A stretch of 64,000 nucleotides of DNA from Loripinus fragilis (taxonomy: Eukaryota; Mollusca; Bivalvia; Lucinida; Lucinidae). A program made the position numbers and the translations under genes. Each line of letters starts with the position of its first letter. The first letter of the stretch is position 1. The stretch lies in the NCBI GenBank assembly GCA_964019695.1, contig OZ026527.1, positions 75,231,471 through 75,295,470 of the forward strand, written 5' to 3'. The notes beneath the pieces were generated by a model. The model was not told where the DNA came from and did no database searches. It worked only from the letters and a program-made list of their open reading frames with translations. Positions 40,986-54,260 of this stretch are shown here, piece by piece.

Positions 40986-42864
40986 TATAACATTTAAGAT
41001 GTAATAAACTGCATTTTTTATTCTAAAAAAATGAGTGAAAATAACTTTGTTATTGGTAAATATTATTGTAAATACAGAATGTCAACATAGTCAAAATAAA
41101 GCTGCAGGGCTCTACTTCCGCGCATCTCTTCTTAGGAAAATGTTAAAAGGAACAGGGATAGACCTTTTTTAGAATATTTATTGCAGAGGTTACTCATGAT
41201 TAGAAAAAGCTAAGCCATCAAAAAACAACTAAAACTTTCCTACTCTATGTTTAATCCAGTATTTTAATACCTTATTTTAAAATGTCATATTCAAACTTTA
41301 AAAATTTCATGATGATCGAGCTGGTAATTATTTTTAAAGGTGCTGTCCATGTTGAGTCCTTACGACAGTTTCACAATAAAGTTCACACAAGTGTAAACAA
41401 TTTGCCATAAAATCAAAGTGGTTGTTCTTGAATATCATAATTATTTTTGGAACCTACAGTACCTGATGCACTTAATCCTAAAAAAATCTCCCATTATTAC
41501 CTGTCCTTTTTTTAAAGAAAAAAAGGCTACAATAATAAGGTGCATGTTAATAACTGCAAATTAAATAAAAGATGTGTTATATTGCAATATGTAAGCCAAA
41601 TTACTCCTCCATTGAGAAAATGTATTTTTTTGTATAGATGATGTACCAATATAGATTTTCAAATAAGATATTCTGGTATATTTTAAGAAATATTTGTGAA
41701 ATTTCATTTTTTGCTTCAATTCTAACAACGTTTTAACAATTCTTATAAATTGACATTGCTTTAAAATTGAGTAATGTACATGGAGACAGATAACTTTTAT
41801 CATATATTGAAAATATAGCAACACTAAATGACGTGCAACTCATTTCTTGTAGACATGACAGGTTATAATCATCATATTTGAGCTTTTAAATTTGCACTTT
41901 TTTCGTTGCGATTACTACAGTACAGTTAAAATTATAATATGTATTTATCAAACTGATTTTTGACCATGAATTTAGTTTTTTTTGTTTATGTACATATCTT
42001 CTTTGATACTGAAGATCTCTATAGAAATATGATTTAAAGTACTCATATCATAGATATGTACTAAAACTTGTTAAAGCGAAACAATAACATAAGCAGTTGG
42101 GAATAAAACATGGTTTTACAAATGAATAATTACACATTGAGTTAGATGAAAACCCTTAGTTTATAACTGGTAACCGAAAAAAAGATGTGCAATAAAGAAA
42201 TAATTTGATGGTTGAATATGGTAAATTACTCTGTTGTTTTATGTTTAAGGTCATTAGTCAGCTCCGTCGCGGACACTACAGTAATATCATATTAATGAAC
42301 TGTTGGTTAGTTGTTTTGTTGATTTACACAGACAAAGGGCATCATTACCAAATGCTTTTAAAATGTTTATATCAAAAAGAGCTGATCAATGACGAAATTG
42401 TGACAACACATGGTAAATGGATGTTATAACTGATAAATGTATTATTTGGCACTATAACAGACCAAACTGAGGACCTTTAGTTTCAGTTTTAATTTCCATA
42501 ATCTTTTTCTAAAGCCTTGCTTTAAAGTAAAGTAATGTGATAATAATTCCCTTTATGTTTATCATAAAGTAGTGCCCTTTCTATATAATTCAGATGTTGA
42601 CAGTTTGCAATATTTAATAAATATAAAACAATGAAAATAATATGGAAATGTTTTATCCACCTTGAGCTGGAAAGTAAAATGCATTATATCTGTATCAAAG
42701 GATTGTAATTTAAGTTGCTAGTTTATGGATGGTTATGATTAACTTGCACAATAGTGACAGCACATTACTCTATGCAAACCCTTTTCTGAATATATTTGGA
42801 CCAAACAAACATCAATGGAGCTGCTCAAGGATAATTGGCATCTGGACATTTATTAGATCATACA
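40986..42864. other. AT-rich non-coding DNA, no feature seen
   Basis: About 1.9 kb without tandem repeats, TIRs or splice-bounded frames that I can support. Contains the isolated phrase GTCGCGGACACTACAG (42267). Confidence 0.5.
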
Positions 42865-43690
42865 ATTATTAAAAATAAGGATGGGTGCAAAGATCAGGAA
42901 TCGATGCAATCAAGTACCACACCTGACCAAGGATACCACAGGGAAAGTGTCAGAATCACAGTAAGACATCTCAAATGAGAGCCAAGAGGTCAGCCCTCTC
43001 CCAGAAGGTGACCACAAGGCACATATAAACAGACGCGCACAAAGGCATAGCAAACACAAGACAGAAAAAACACATAAAAGATCCACACAAGATGTATCGC
43101 CTTGGAACAGTCAGTAACATATTTTACTGGAGGGTTTAAACCGGTTTAACGGTGCACCAACCTCACCTTTAGTTCCGATGTAGATCAATACACATAGATG
43201 TTTGGTTTGCATGAAAGACCCCTAACTTATCAATGCATCATCTCCTAGAACATATAAATCAAGATATAAAAAGGAGATAAAGCAAAGATAAGGACTCAAC
43301 AGTCAAACAAACTGAATACCAGAGCAAAAGAAATCCAACAGGCAAACCCTGGCAGGCCCGACAATCAGCCACAGCATCAGGCCCCTTCCATCTCATCAAT
43401 AGATAAGTCTTTAAGTCTGAACTGTCATAGAGTCTGAAGTCTGACCCACCGGCGTGCAATTAAAGAGGAAAGCAAAGTTGCCAACCGTGATTGGGTTAAC
43501 CGCCAAGCATGCAGTCTGTTGCAATACATTAATGTTATAGCCATCAATCTTCTTCAATTTATTCACCAAGTCACCATAGAAATCAGGTTCCGAAAGTCCT
43601 TGCGCAAGAGAGATTTAAATCCTCTTTTCATAAATTTCAAAAAGAAAACTTTTCACAATTGGCTTAATCTTGAAATGATTAAGGGGTTTA
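42865..43690 (-). mobile_element. RT retroelement 3' end with full tail (family A)
   Basis: Minus-strand reading: a decayed C-terminal RT region (words matching QTACLAVNPITVGNF and LFNCTPVGQTSDSM), then a long 3' tail including CCGTTAAACCGGTTTAAACC, CTGTTCCAAGGCGATAC, GGGCTGACCTCTTGGCTCTC and ATTGCATCGATTCCTGATC. The coding part shares order and wording with 62441-63330. The tail recurs at 5195-5335 and 61476-61830. Coding function is lost through frameshifts and stops. Confidence 0.78.
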
Positions 43691-46080
43691 GTTGCGCTTT
43701 CTTTTTATAAATATTACTCTTTATTCTATTGAATTTGATATGCAAACAGGACTGCATATTGATAAAGTTGTTTTTGAGTCCTCTAACAAATCAAAGAATG
43801 TGGTCATGTTGCATATAAAATTGAATCAACTGAAGCACTGCAAAATCCTTATATGGTCCATGATTTCCTTCAAAGGAGCCAGGATTAAAGTTCATTTTTA
43901 CAGAGAGAGGTCACAATTTTCGAATTGAAAGGATACGAAAGTAAATTAACATATAAGCGCAAATAGGAACACTTGTAAGAAAATAGGAGGCACTTACACT
44001 TATCGTAGACTCCTGAGGTAGGGCCAGGGAAAAGCAAATTTCTAGGCACAATGAAAGATGTTTATATCAGTTTGTAAGAAGTACTAAGCCCTTATAGACG
44101 GTGACCCACTGACACATTGGTTTTACCATTGTAACTTTAGCTCTAAAGTATGTTTTTCATATGGGAGAATATTTTTCAATTATTTTTTTTTATTTGTAGT
44201 GTCCACAACGCTTTTTGTATCAATAATAAACTACCAATGGCTGAACAAAGCAGAGAAAAGGCATGTGAGCTTTTTTGTTATGCTGTGATAAGTACAGCTT
44301 TCATATAAAATCCCCTAATCCCCAATCCATATTTCATAAGTGCATTAAGTTTTATATCTATAACAGGTATTTAGAGTTTCATACTAAATACTTGAATAGA
44401 TACGTATCTTACAAGAAAGCAATTATAATTAAGAAATAGTGATATTATGCTAACATCTAACTATATTACGTTACCAATAATAATAGATTTTCATTAATCT
44501 AAAAGATGTATCGTTGCGGACACGACAGAATGTTGCGGACACTACATTGGACATTTTCTGCTTCTGTTTTCTATGCCAATGTAAGAGGTGTCCAGTATTT
44601 GTGCCAGTTATAAATGACATTGTATCATGGTCTAGTTTTTTTTTCTTTGATCTTTTGAGGCTTTATCTAAATAAAAAAACAACGTTGAATAACCCAGTTT
44701 TCTCAGTAAAATAGGCGGAGCTTAAATTTCCATTCAAGTGTATTGAGTCTAGATCTAGATCGTGCGCTAACTGGGTATAATTTTAGTTAGCGCACGGTGT
44801 CAGATATCATCTGTGTCCAAGATTCTTCCTGTTATTAGAGGTTTTCAAGTGAACAACGTTAACCCTTTAAACGATATCAAAAAGCATCTTAAATGCCATA
44901 AGCTCAAGTTTTCTGATGCTTTATATTTGCTAACATGGACTTATGCAATTTAGAGGCAAACCGTATTGGTCCAGATCAGCAGCAGTTTATTCTGTGTCTT
45001 CACTGTTTGACCCAGTGGCTTTTAAAATATTTCAGCAGACGATAAAATGATAAGCGCTTTAAGGATTAAATAAACTAGGGAAAAGTTTTAGTGTTTCTAG
45101 GTCAGACAATGAAACCTTTATTAGCCAATCTAGTCTGCTATTGTTGTTTACTGAAATGTTTTAAAAGCCATCATAAGTCCAACTTTGTCAAACACTGTAT
45201 ATGCAGATAAGACTGATAGGTGAAGTTTGACCTGGGGCTGTACTGTTTGCTTATGCACCCACATTAGACAGTATAGTCAGTAATAGTAGCAAATAAATGC
45301 AGCAGATGACATTTTCAAATGTATTGTAAGAGTTAACTTATCAGCAGGACAGGAGGTTGGCCTGCCAGGCTTGAATAATATCAATGAATAAGGTGGATCC
45401 ATGAGATGAGAGGAAATTTAAATACTTAATTCTGGTTTGACAATGATACAAAACATTTAGAAAAATGCTTTTACTCCTAATTTTATAAACTGACTCGGGG
45501 CTCCACCCCTCATCAGTGTTATAAAAAATTACTTGTACAAAGCATTTTCTAAATATAACGTAATCAATCTACACAGGAAAAGTGAAAACACTATCAGTTA
45601 AGAAATAGTTAAACCAGACATGCATTTGTATGCGTTGCGGACACTACAAAAATTTCGTAGGAATATTGACCTTCGATATACGCTGTTTAAGAAACCATAA
45701 CATCTTTAACACGTTTCTAAGCTGTTGTTATTTTTTATCGATACCACCTACAGGTGCTTACCAGTGTAAATTAATTAGTATTAAATGTTATTTTTGTACA
45801 TCTAGAAAGTATTCAGTATAAGCTATTGGACAAAACGTAAAACCTATAACGAAGCATGCCATTTAGTGTAAACAATATTTTATTCAAATATAAAGTACAT
45901 CGAGATACAACAGATACATCATATATACAATACAATACATTTGAAAGGGATACAGAAATAAGTCTAAGACTTGTTTGAATCTGCTTCCCTAAAGGAATCA
46001 TCTAAATAACATAATTTGATTAGCAGTTGATTTCTTGATGATGTTTCCAATTGAATTATATGTGATTACATTTTATGCAG
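43691..46080. other. Non-coding DNA with one short hairpin
   Basis: CGTGCGCTAACT pairs with AGTTAGCGCACG (about 44760-44798). The phrase TTGCGGACACTACA occurs at 44533 and 45635. No exon was supported. Confidence 0.45.
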
Positions 46081-46098
46081 ATAGTAAATGATACTTAG

Positions 46099-46100
<2 letters not shown>

Positions 46101-46168
<68 letters not shown>
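46101..46168. repeat. (GT)34 microsatellite
   Basis: 34 uninterrupted GT units, followed by a short GA run near 46188. Sits just beyond the 3' end of the minus-strand LINE. Confidence 0.97.
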
Positions 46169-46171
<3 letters not shown>

Positions 46172-46229
46172 CTAGCAGATAAGATAGAGAGAGAGAGGTT
46201 TCCACGGTATTGACCTTATTGGATAAGAA

Positions 46230-47890
46230 AAAGTGCCATTATATTGGTAGTTAGTTCTCAAATCGTTTTGAATGGGTGATAAACTCCTGAACAGCTTTGA
46301 AGATAATACAATTGGTATTGCTGTTTAAGCTTCGTTCACCGTACAACAGCACGTTAATAGTTGGGACACAGTGTCTTTGAACCTTTTCTAGCATAATTTG
46401 ATGCTGGGCAGTGAACCTTGCACAAGAGAAGAGGAAATGCTGGACGTCTTCAATTTCGCCACATGTACAGAACTTGTCTTGTATGATGTTTTTACTGAAT
46501 AAGGTGTAATGCAAACTGCTAAAATTTGTCCTAATTCTAGCATGAAGTATCTGTTCGTTTCTGCTGCCAGTGAGATAATAATAATTTGGAACAGGTTGTC
46601 GCGTTGACATCTTCTTTTTGAAAGAAGAAACTAATGGACAGGACTGAACTGTGTTATCTAGAGTATTCCACTCACGTATGGTTGAGGGGAGAAATGAATT
46701 ATAGTACAGTTGGGATTTAGCGTCAATTGTTTGATATTGTTCGCTGTTTCTTAGTGGATACCTGGACATGGCACCTACAAGGGGAGGAAGCAATGAACTG
46801 AGATATGCTGGAGTTAAGTAGTTGGTCATTTTATAGTACAGAGTCAATTTATGTTGCCTTCGTCCTAAGAGTCTCCCAGCCAGTTTCTTTGTATAAATTC
46901 TCAATGGATACTAATTTGGTTGTTCCAGTCACTATCCTGGCAGCTTCAAGCTGTATCTTCTCAAGTTCGTCTTCCTCATACTTAGTAATATTGCACCAGA
47001 CAACGTCAGCATATTCTAAGATTGGCCTAATAAATGCCATATATAATAGTTTCTAGTGCTTTTCTGTCTAAACGAAATTTAAGTTTACGCATAATGTGAA
47101 TTCGCTGCCATGCTTTTGTAGTTATTAATTGTATGCGCTTGTGCCAAGTACCACTACTTTCAAATGTTACTCCTAGATGTTTGTGACTTTCGACTTCTGT
47201 GATTACTTGATTATTCATAATTACAGGTGGGTGAACAGGTTTATTTAATTTACGAGACAGTAGTATGTATTCAGTCTTATTTGGATTAAAAGATACCAGC
47301 CATTTCTCAGCCCATGCATATATTCTTACTAAATCCTGATTAATGGTTTGTGATGCTTCTTCTTGGGAGTCAACTATAATATAAAGGCTAGTATCAACTG
47401 CAAAAAGACGAATAACTGAGTTGATATCTTTTACAATGTCATTGATATAAATAAGGAATAAAAGTGGTCCTAAAATAGAGCCTTGGGGTACACCCGCATT
47501 TATGCTTACCCAGGTGGAGGACCCCCCTGGTAAGACAACCCTTTGTTTGCGATCGCTCAAGTAGTTTTGAAACCATCCTAACAGGGAGCCACTAAGGCCT
47601 ACAGATTTAAGTTTTAATAGTAATCCCTTGTGCCAAACACGGTCGAATGCTTTGCTTATGTCACAAAAAACTGCTTTTACTTCTAAGCCATCATCCAATG
47701 CCTTTGAGAATGTATTGTAGATATCAACTAGTTGATTGGCGGTGGAATCGCCAGGGACAAAGCTTGATTGCAAAGACGTTATAACATTGTTGGCACTAAA
47801 GAAGTTAAAGAGCATGCCATTTATTCTATTTTGCGTAAAACTATTATTTTTTACCAAATTGGAAGGGGTAAAAGGCATATAAAAGATAAG
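46230..47890 (-). pseudogene. 5'-truncated non-LTR retrotransposon (jockey/CR1-like RT)
   Basis: Three overlapping frames joined by frameshifts. 47896-47027 holds RT motifs SFVPGDSTANQL, VFCDISKAFDRVWH, AGVPQGSILGPLLFLIYIND and the catalytic box, which reads FAVD instead of FADD, so a metal-binding Asp is lost. 47040-46849 holds FIRPILEYADVVWCN and ETGWETL. 46904-46251 holds GRRQHKLTLYYKMTN, LRNSEQYQTIDAKS and the C-terminal CTCG-x-IEDVQHFLFSCARF zinc-knuckle-like pattern, ending HSKRFEN. Homology begins abruptly near 47870, as in 5' truncation. Few stops otherwise, so it is younger than the copy at 36.2 kb. Confidence 0.93.
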
Positions 47891-47896
47891 AAACAT

Positions 47897-48280
47897 GCTT
47901 TTGGTATGATATTTATAATTTATAAAATGATGCTCATAAATATTTCATAACCTTGTGAAAATTGGTAGTTTTTCAATGCTACATACTACGTGAAAAATTG
48001 GGTTGTTTTCGGCATCATTTTGGCCTCCTGTGACGACTGAACACATATAAAAATGTCATATACCATTTTGAAAGGTCAGGTAATGCATTGTGGGTAAAAC
48101 TAAAATATACTCGAGGACTGGTATGAATCAGTCGTTAATTTGGCTGCACTATCACGCGGCGCTGCTGATGACGTCACATGGGTACATACAGCACCTTTCT
48201 GCACAGTTACGAGTAAATGAAGGTTTTTGATTATTTGTATGTTCTAAACTGTGGCGTTTATGATACCATATCACCAATAT
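47897..48280. other. Non-coding, no feature seen
   Basis: No supported exon or element ends. GCATTGTGGGTAAAAC (48083) and a CACGCGGCGCTGCTGATGACG patch (48153) are noted. Confidence 0.4.
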
Positions 48281-48423
48281 ACAATTATTGACTATTGAAG
48301 CATTGGACATGATGTGATATCGACCTGAGAGTACCAGTATTGACCAAGGTGTAGCCGAGGTCAATATTGGTATCCTCAGGTCGATATCATATCATGTCCA
48401 ATGCCTCAATAGTCAACAATTGT
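48281..48423. repeat. 143-bp near-perfect palindrome
   Basis: ACAATTATTGACTATTGA and GCATTGGACATGATGTGATA with TCGACCTGA are mirrored by TCAGGTCGATATCATATCA and TGTCCAATGCCTCAATAGTC. The loop between GACCAAGG and CCGAGGTC is very short. Probably a small MITE. Confidence 0.88.
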
Positions 48424-49822
48424 TTTATTATATAATTTCTCTAAACAAAATAAGTACAAACAACAACAAAATCTTGGCTATGGACTATGTCTTGGACAGT
48501 CTTGAATTTCTTTTTTTTTACATATTGACTAACTATTTCATTCAGTTAAAACATACTGTATTTCTAATTATAACTGCAGACAGAGAAGATCCAGATCAAA
48601 TGCCACATTTCATCTGGGTATACGCTGTTTGCTAAGACAAACATGATCTTCAGGGAAAAAACTACAATTTTGTTTAGTAATTAAAACCTGTGACCCCTTT
48701 AATAATACAATAGACCATTCCAAATTTATTGTATTAATCCAAGAATACTGCTAATTACTATATTCAACAGCAAAGTCTGAATTACATGTTATGATGAAAC
48801 ACCAAATCTTGTGAATTCCGTGCTGCTGTTACTCACTGCATTGTATTTACAGCAAATCATGCAATTTCACGCTGAAAGCACACCTGCTATGGAAAGTTTC
48901 TATAAAGTCTATTTTTAGTAACTAATGTTGAATGGGAAAAACTAGAAGCCCATGTAATATGTAGTTTTATGGACTCGAGTGGATAGGCATCTAGGCCAAT
49001 CGAAAGATGTCTATTTATATAATAAAAGAGTTTATAGACTTTGTCTAATTAAAAGTAACTGATGACTTCAATATTTCGAAAATAAACGTCAAATTTGATT
49101 ATCAATTTATAGCCCCTTTTTAGAAACATCTCCATAAGTTACCTTTATGCACGCTTTCATTACTGATATTGACTACATACACTGGCAGTCATATGGGGAA
49201 GACTTTTCGATGTAAATCACGGCAAGAGATATGCTGTCATCTGATCGAGAACGTCTTAAATATTACGTAATTAGGGTGGGTGGCGTAAGTTGGTATTTTA
49301 AGGGGTGTAATTTTGAGCATATCGCACTGTCAATTATTTTCTAATCTTTCAATGGTGAATGTGCAATCGTGAAAGAAGCAAGGGATGCAAATCTGTTGAG
49401 TCAGGAAGCAAAACTAACGCGTGTTAACTTGCATCAGAATTTGTGTCCTACAAAATCGACCACCCTGTCTTAAAACGGATACTTTTTTCAATACCTTAAA
49501 GTAAATTCACAATCATGAATTTTCTAGGACACACTACAAGGCGATCAGACTATGATATGCAATAAAAATTATCTCGCTGACATTCTCAGGGTTTGTGTAA
49601 TAAAGGATTGAATCTGGGTGATGCGTTCTCAGAGTCCTTAATTATATTTTGGCTGTTTTAGTACAGATAGCATAGAACAACCTATAGCAAAGACAGCTTC
49701 CTAATGTGCACTTTATTGTTAAACTGCCTATTTGATAATGAAAGGTGAAATGCATCAAAGTTGTGATTTTGTATTTGTCTGTCCTTTTTGCACCTAAGCA
49801 TGCTTTTATGTCATTGGCTGTA
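48424..49822. other. Non-coding, no feature seen
   Basis: Contains one degenerate copy of the AGATCCAGATCAAATGCC / ATTTCATCTGGG hairpin (about 48589-48618), related to 28288 and 57393. No exon. Confidence 0.4.
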
Positions 49823-50064
49823 GGGAGCGCAGTGGCTCAGTGCTAGAGTCGTTGACTCGAGACCGAGGGGCCGCGGGTTCGAGCCTCACCGGCGTCATTG
49901 CTTTGTGGTCCTTGAGCAAGAAGGGTCTTCCTGGGTTGAACCAATACTAAGCTAGGATAAATGTGTCTTACTCAAGGACTACAAAACAGAGACGCCGGTG
50001 AGGCTCAAACCCGCGGTCCCTCGGTTTCGAGGCAAGCACTCTACCACTAAGTCACTGTGCTCCC
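49823..50064. mobile_element. Head-to-head pair of tRNA-derived SINEs
   Basis: Plus-strand head GGGAGCGCAGTGGCTCAGTG with box B GGGTTCGAGCC (49823-49920) is followed by a minus-strand copy (49921-50064) with the body CTTCCTGGGTTGAACC and head ending GTGACTTAGTGGTAGAG. The two halves form a large inverted repeat. Neither has its 3' tail. Confidence 0.78.
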
Positions 50065-50079
50065 TAATTTTTGATGATA

Positions 50080-50465
50080 TGATTAATATTGTAACATTAT
50101 TTTTTAAAGGTAAAGCTAATAACTTTGATACCAAAGTCGCGTATTTAGGCTTGCATTTGTCCATTTCTAAGGATATTGTTTCGACCATAAATTATGATAA
50201 ATGTGACGATTTTGAGTTTGTAATTATCAAATTCTTTTTTTAGATAGGGATGTTCCTCGCTCTACATCCTATGAAGTCTATACCTCTCAACTCATTCGAC
50301 TTGCTAGAGCATCTAGCCATATTGCTGACTTCAACACTCGTAATAAATTGTTAACTCAGAAACTTCTTAAACAAGGCTATCAGTATCATAAATTTCGCAA
50401 AACCTTTTCTAAATTTTATCAACGATTCTGTGATTTGATATCTAAATTCCAAAATTGTAAGGTAT
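50080..50465 (+). pseudogene. RT retroelement C-terminal fragment
   Basis: NNFDTKVAYLGLHLSIS and YDKCDDFEF (frame 1), a shift at about 50243, then DVPRSTSYEVYTSQLIR, ASSHIADFNTRNK, LLKQGYQYHKFRKTFS. Same order as 62441-62930. Directly followed by tail B in the opposite orientation. Confidence 0.82.
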
Positions 50466-50800
50466 GATTAGGAAATACCACAATCATAAACTGCAGACAA
50501 ACACACGGCACCGCGAAGAAGAGCCACAACACAATCATGAGACACCAGGAAGATAATCTATGTTAAGCAACCAGCTCTCTCTTCCCCATCAAGATGATTG
50601 CAGAATGGACATAAAGTAAAGTACAACAAAACAGAACAATTACAGACTCCCACAATGGGAGTAACAATAAACAACAATTCATCAACAACAGAACCACCGC
50701 CTTAGAACGGACAGCAGCTTAGCCATCGGGAGGCTTAAATGCATTTTATCAGAACCAAACCTTCACCCTAGATTCTACTGCTGTTGAAGTACAATAAATT
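50463..50800 (-). mobile_element. Retroelement 3' tail, family B
   Basis: Minus-strand GTACTTCAACAGCAGTAGAA, AAGCCTCCCGATGGCTAAGC, GTCCGTTCTAAGGCGGTGG, CTCCCATTGTGGGAGTCTG and GGTATTTCCTAATCATACC. The most complete B tail, with no attached RT in the same orientation. Confidence 0.78.
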
Positions 50801-53800
50801 TTCAGGACACATGGAATCCTTCTATCAAATGCAATGCATCATCATGGAGACATACATTTTCTTTTAGAAAAATGTATCCTGTTTAAGAAAAAAGATGTTT
50901 CCAATTTTTTCTTGCTGTCTTAATGTCATCTTGACATCACACAGTGATGTACCAATTTTGGAATTATTTAGGGTTTGTAAATTGAGTACTATGAATTCCA
51001 GTTTAGATTAACATGTACTGTTTGATCAGTTATTGTAAAGTTACTGGCGACATATTGTATTTTGAGCATGGACCCTAACTCAGATGTTACATTACCTTCA
51101 GAATGATGTCAGTACAAGAAAAATTGACGTCAGTATCAAAATGAAAAGGCTATTATAGTGAAAGCTCAAATGACATTAGATCATAACAAACCCTGTCCTC
51201 CCACTGCTGGGATACTGTACACTATGACTTTCTCAAACTACATTATGTAAGATTCAAAAAACTGCGTTACCATATTGTAATTTCAAATCATATTGTGCAA
51301 ATAACAAGTTATATCAAATTTTTATTTATCGACTTGCTGATTGCCTTAAACACATTTATCTACAAGCAACAAACAACCAGTATGCGTTTAAACAATATGC
51401 TTCTATGATATAACAGTTATATATGTTACTTACTTCAAATGTATTGCAACTCAACGCAGTACTATCACTAAACAATAGGCTGCCTAAAGACCTCCAAGTG
51501 GGTTTCGTACATTGTAATTCTCTAAAACTAAAATATAAAAGCCACAGAATCATGTATGTTAACTCTATATTGGTTACAGCGTTACCTTGCAATAGCAAAA
51601 TTTACTTCGTAAACCTGAAATAATAGGAAATCCTATCAAATTGTTTCTTATTCTTACGTGACAATATAATATTAAAATTGTATTCAAATTATTAGCAGTA
51701 TAGATGTATCCAATTAAAGAACCTGTTATTACTGTTATGCACTTTACTTTTTTAAATACATTATGCTAAAGCAAAAACAGCACTTTATGATTTTACACTG
51801 CTAGTGGTTTATTCACTGCCATTTCACTGCAATTGACTGAAAATACCAACAAAGCATTGATGATTATGGGATGAAATTTGAGCCTAAATCGCATAAAGCG
51901 TCATCATATAAAGTCGTGTAATTTGATCAAATGTTTTAATGCTTACATGATATCTTTTATCTCACTGACACTCATGTATTTGCTCCTTTTTATACATTAA
52001 ATGATATATAAAAACACGCTTTTTGTCACTCACTACATCTCATTTTAGATGATACAATACTATTAAGCATGAAGTAGCTTTAAGTTAGTAAGATCTATCA
52101 CACATTGTGTAAGCCAGCCTGTGATTACAACAGCTATATTGATACCATTCAAAGACAAAACTTACCCAGAATTCGTTAAACTTTTAAGTTATTTCAGACG
52201 TATGTGAAAATTGAGGTCTTTAACCTTGTCTTTTGAAAAAATAAACGGAAGACGTTTTTAAAACTTAACCACTTTCAACCCACATATGACACACGCCAAG
52301 CCTATTTCTATGGTTAAAATGGCTTTATATCTGAAGGATGTCTAGTTTGGTTAGGTTAGACTCCCATTTATAACAAGATCATTTTAAGGAGAGTATTTCA
52401 CTTATCATCTATTCTGGCTGGTTCTAAAATTGTGTGGAGCATTGAAACAGAATAAAATTAGTTCTTATGGTTCATTATAGTCAAACGTTTGACAAAAATA
52501 GGTTTATCACCCAGAAAAACTCCCTGAAATTGCTTATAAATTACGTATATAACAGCTTTGGCTAAATTCAGGGGCTGAAATGAATTCTTGGTTAATTTGT
52601 TTAACATTTATCTATCAATTAGATTTAGCCTTGCAATTGAATTGTGTTGCAGATAATATCATTTTGATATTTAGTCAACCAAATGTGAACATTATTGATA
52701 CAGAAATACATCCAATTAATTATTTGCATATTTTCAATAAAACAAACTAAATTAACTGTACTAACATAACAAAATAGAAGGAACAAGCTCATTTGATTTT
52801 GGTACTTTGCAAGTAAATATATCATTGGCGGCAGTATAATACGGAGTAGAATGTCCTCTAAATGTTGTTTTTGCTGGTACAGTTGACATTTTTGCGTGTT
52901 TCTTTGGATCTATACCCTGGCGAGTTTACAACTTATTCTAAAATTCAATACACATATAACTCTTTGTTATTATTCCCTTTACCATGTTTATAAGGTTCCT
53001 GTAATATTTTGCCAAAGTCACAGTCTGTTCAGGTATATAAGTATGCATTGCTAAAATTAAGTAAGATCTCATGACTGCACTTTCTTACTAAATATTTCAT
53101 TTTTCTATCAGAACATTGCAAAATCTATTTTACAATAACTTTAATGTCAATTGGTCAAATTTGGCTGGACATAATTTTGGCTGATTAAGTTTATTATTTA
53201 AATTGTTATCGAAGTAACAATTGACCTATTTCCTTGGATATGATCATATCTAATGCGGTCATTGCCACAGAGTAAGACTCACCACCATAACCAATTTTCC
53301 GATTGTTGGTTGAGCAAGTGATCAGAAGTACAAAGTTGACGTGATTGACAGTTTCGTTAATTGAACAACGAAAGATCAGCTGAATGTAAACTTAAATTAA
53401 TTTAAAAGCTTAAGTAATGCCTCACCATCTGCATACGCAACTAGATGCCAGGTTACAAATTGATTTGGTTACAGTCTTTTTAAACTATAACTGATCAGAG
53501 ACATTTATAATGGATAAGATCTGACTACCTCCCTAAAAACATTTAGTATTATTTTATGGTAAATGAACCTAAATATACATTGATATATAGAATTTAGCCT
53601 TATCATGTAACGTAACTTAATATGTTTACTCATTATTTGTACAATTTAAGTTGAAAAAGTTACAACAATGATTGTTATTGAACAACTGATAAAAATTATT
53701 TCAATTAAACTTAGATTTCTCTACCATTTTATTTTCTAATTATAAGTATCAAAATATATTATTTTGGGCAAATCGTTGTTGTAGAAGATATTCTATTTTG

Positions 53801-53948
53801 CAATTGCTGCAAAAATAATTTATACAAACTTAATAGGAATTGATAAATCCTTTTTTCAGACAAAATGGATATCTACAACAAAAACAATCAGTTTTTCCAT
53901 GCCAGTTAAACAGTTGGTGTGCTTTAACAACAACATGAATTGATAAAG
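50801..53948. other. 3.1 kb AT-rich non-coding DNA, no feature seen
   Basis: No tandem repeats, TIR pairs, SINEs or splice-bounded frames could be supported. The ORFs of 60-80 codons on both strands have no recognised motif. Confidence 0.5.
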
Positions 53949-54260
53949 GTGCATTTAAGCCCCCCCCCCCTCGCCCCAGTGGCTTAGGCATCTGTCCATT
54001 CTAAGGCGGTGGTTCTGTTGTTGACATTATTTATTGTTGCTCCCATTGTAGGTGTTTTTGTGTTTGTTTGGTACTTTTTTTCACTCAGCACTTTATATCC
54101 TTCTAGTGTTGCAATCACATTGATGGGAAAGAGAGAGATGGTTGCTTGACTTTAATTATGTCTGATGTCTTGTGACTATTAGTTTTCTGTGGCCCTTCAT
54201 CACAGTGCTGTATGTTGGTTTACAGTGTATGATTGTATTTCCTGATCATAATTACTTGCT
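53949..54260 (+). mobile_element. Retroelement 3' tail, family B (plus strand)
   Basis: AAGCCCCCCCCCCCTCGCCC, CTGTCCATTCTAAGGCGGTG, TGCTCCCATTGTAGGTG, CACATTGATGGGAAAGAGAG and GTATTTCCTGATCATAATTA. The C run is in the same place as the G28 run of the 6.6-kb copy. Confidence 0.75.
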
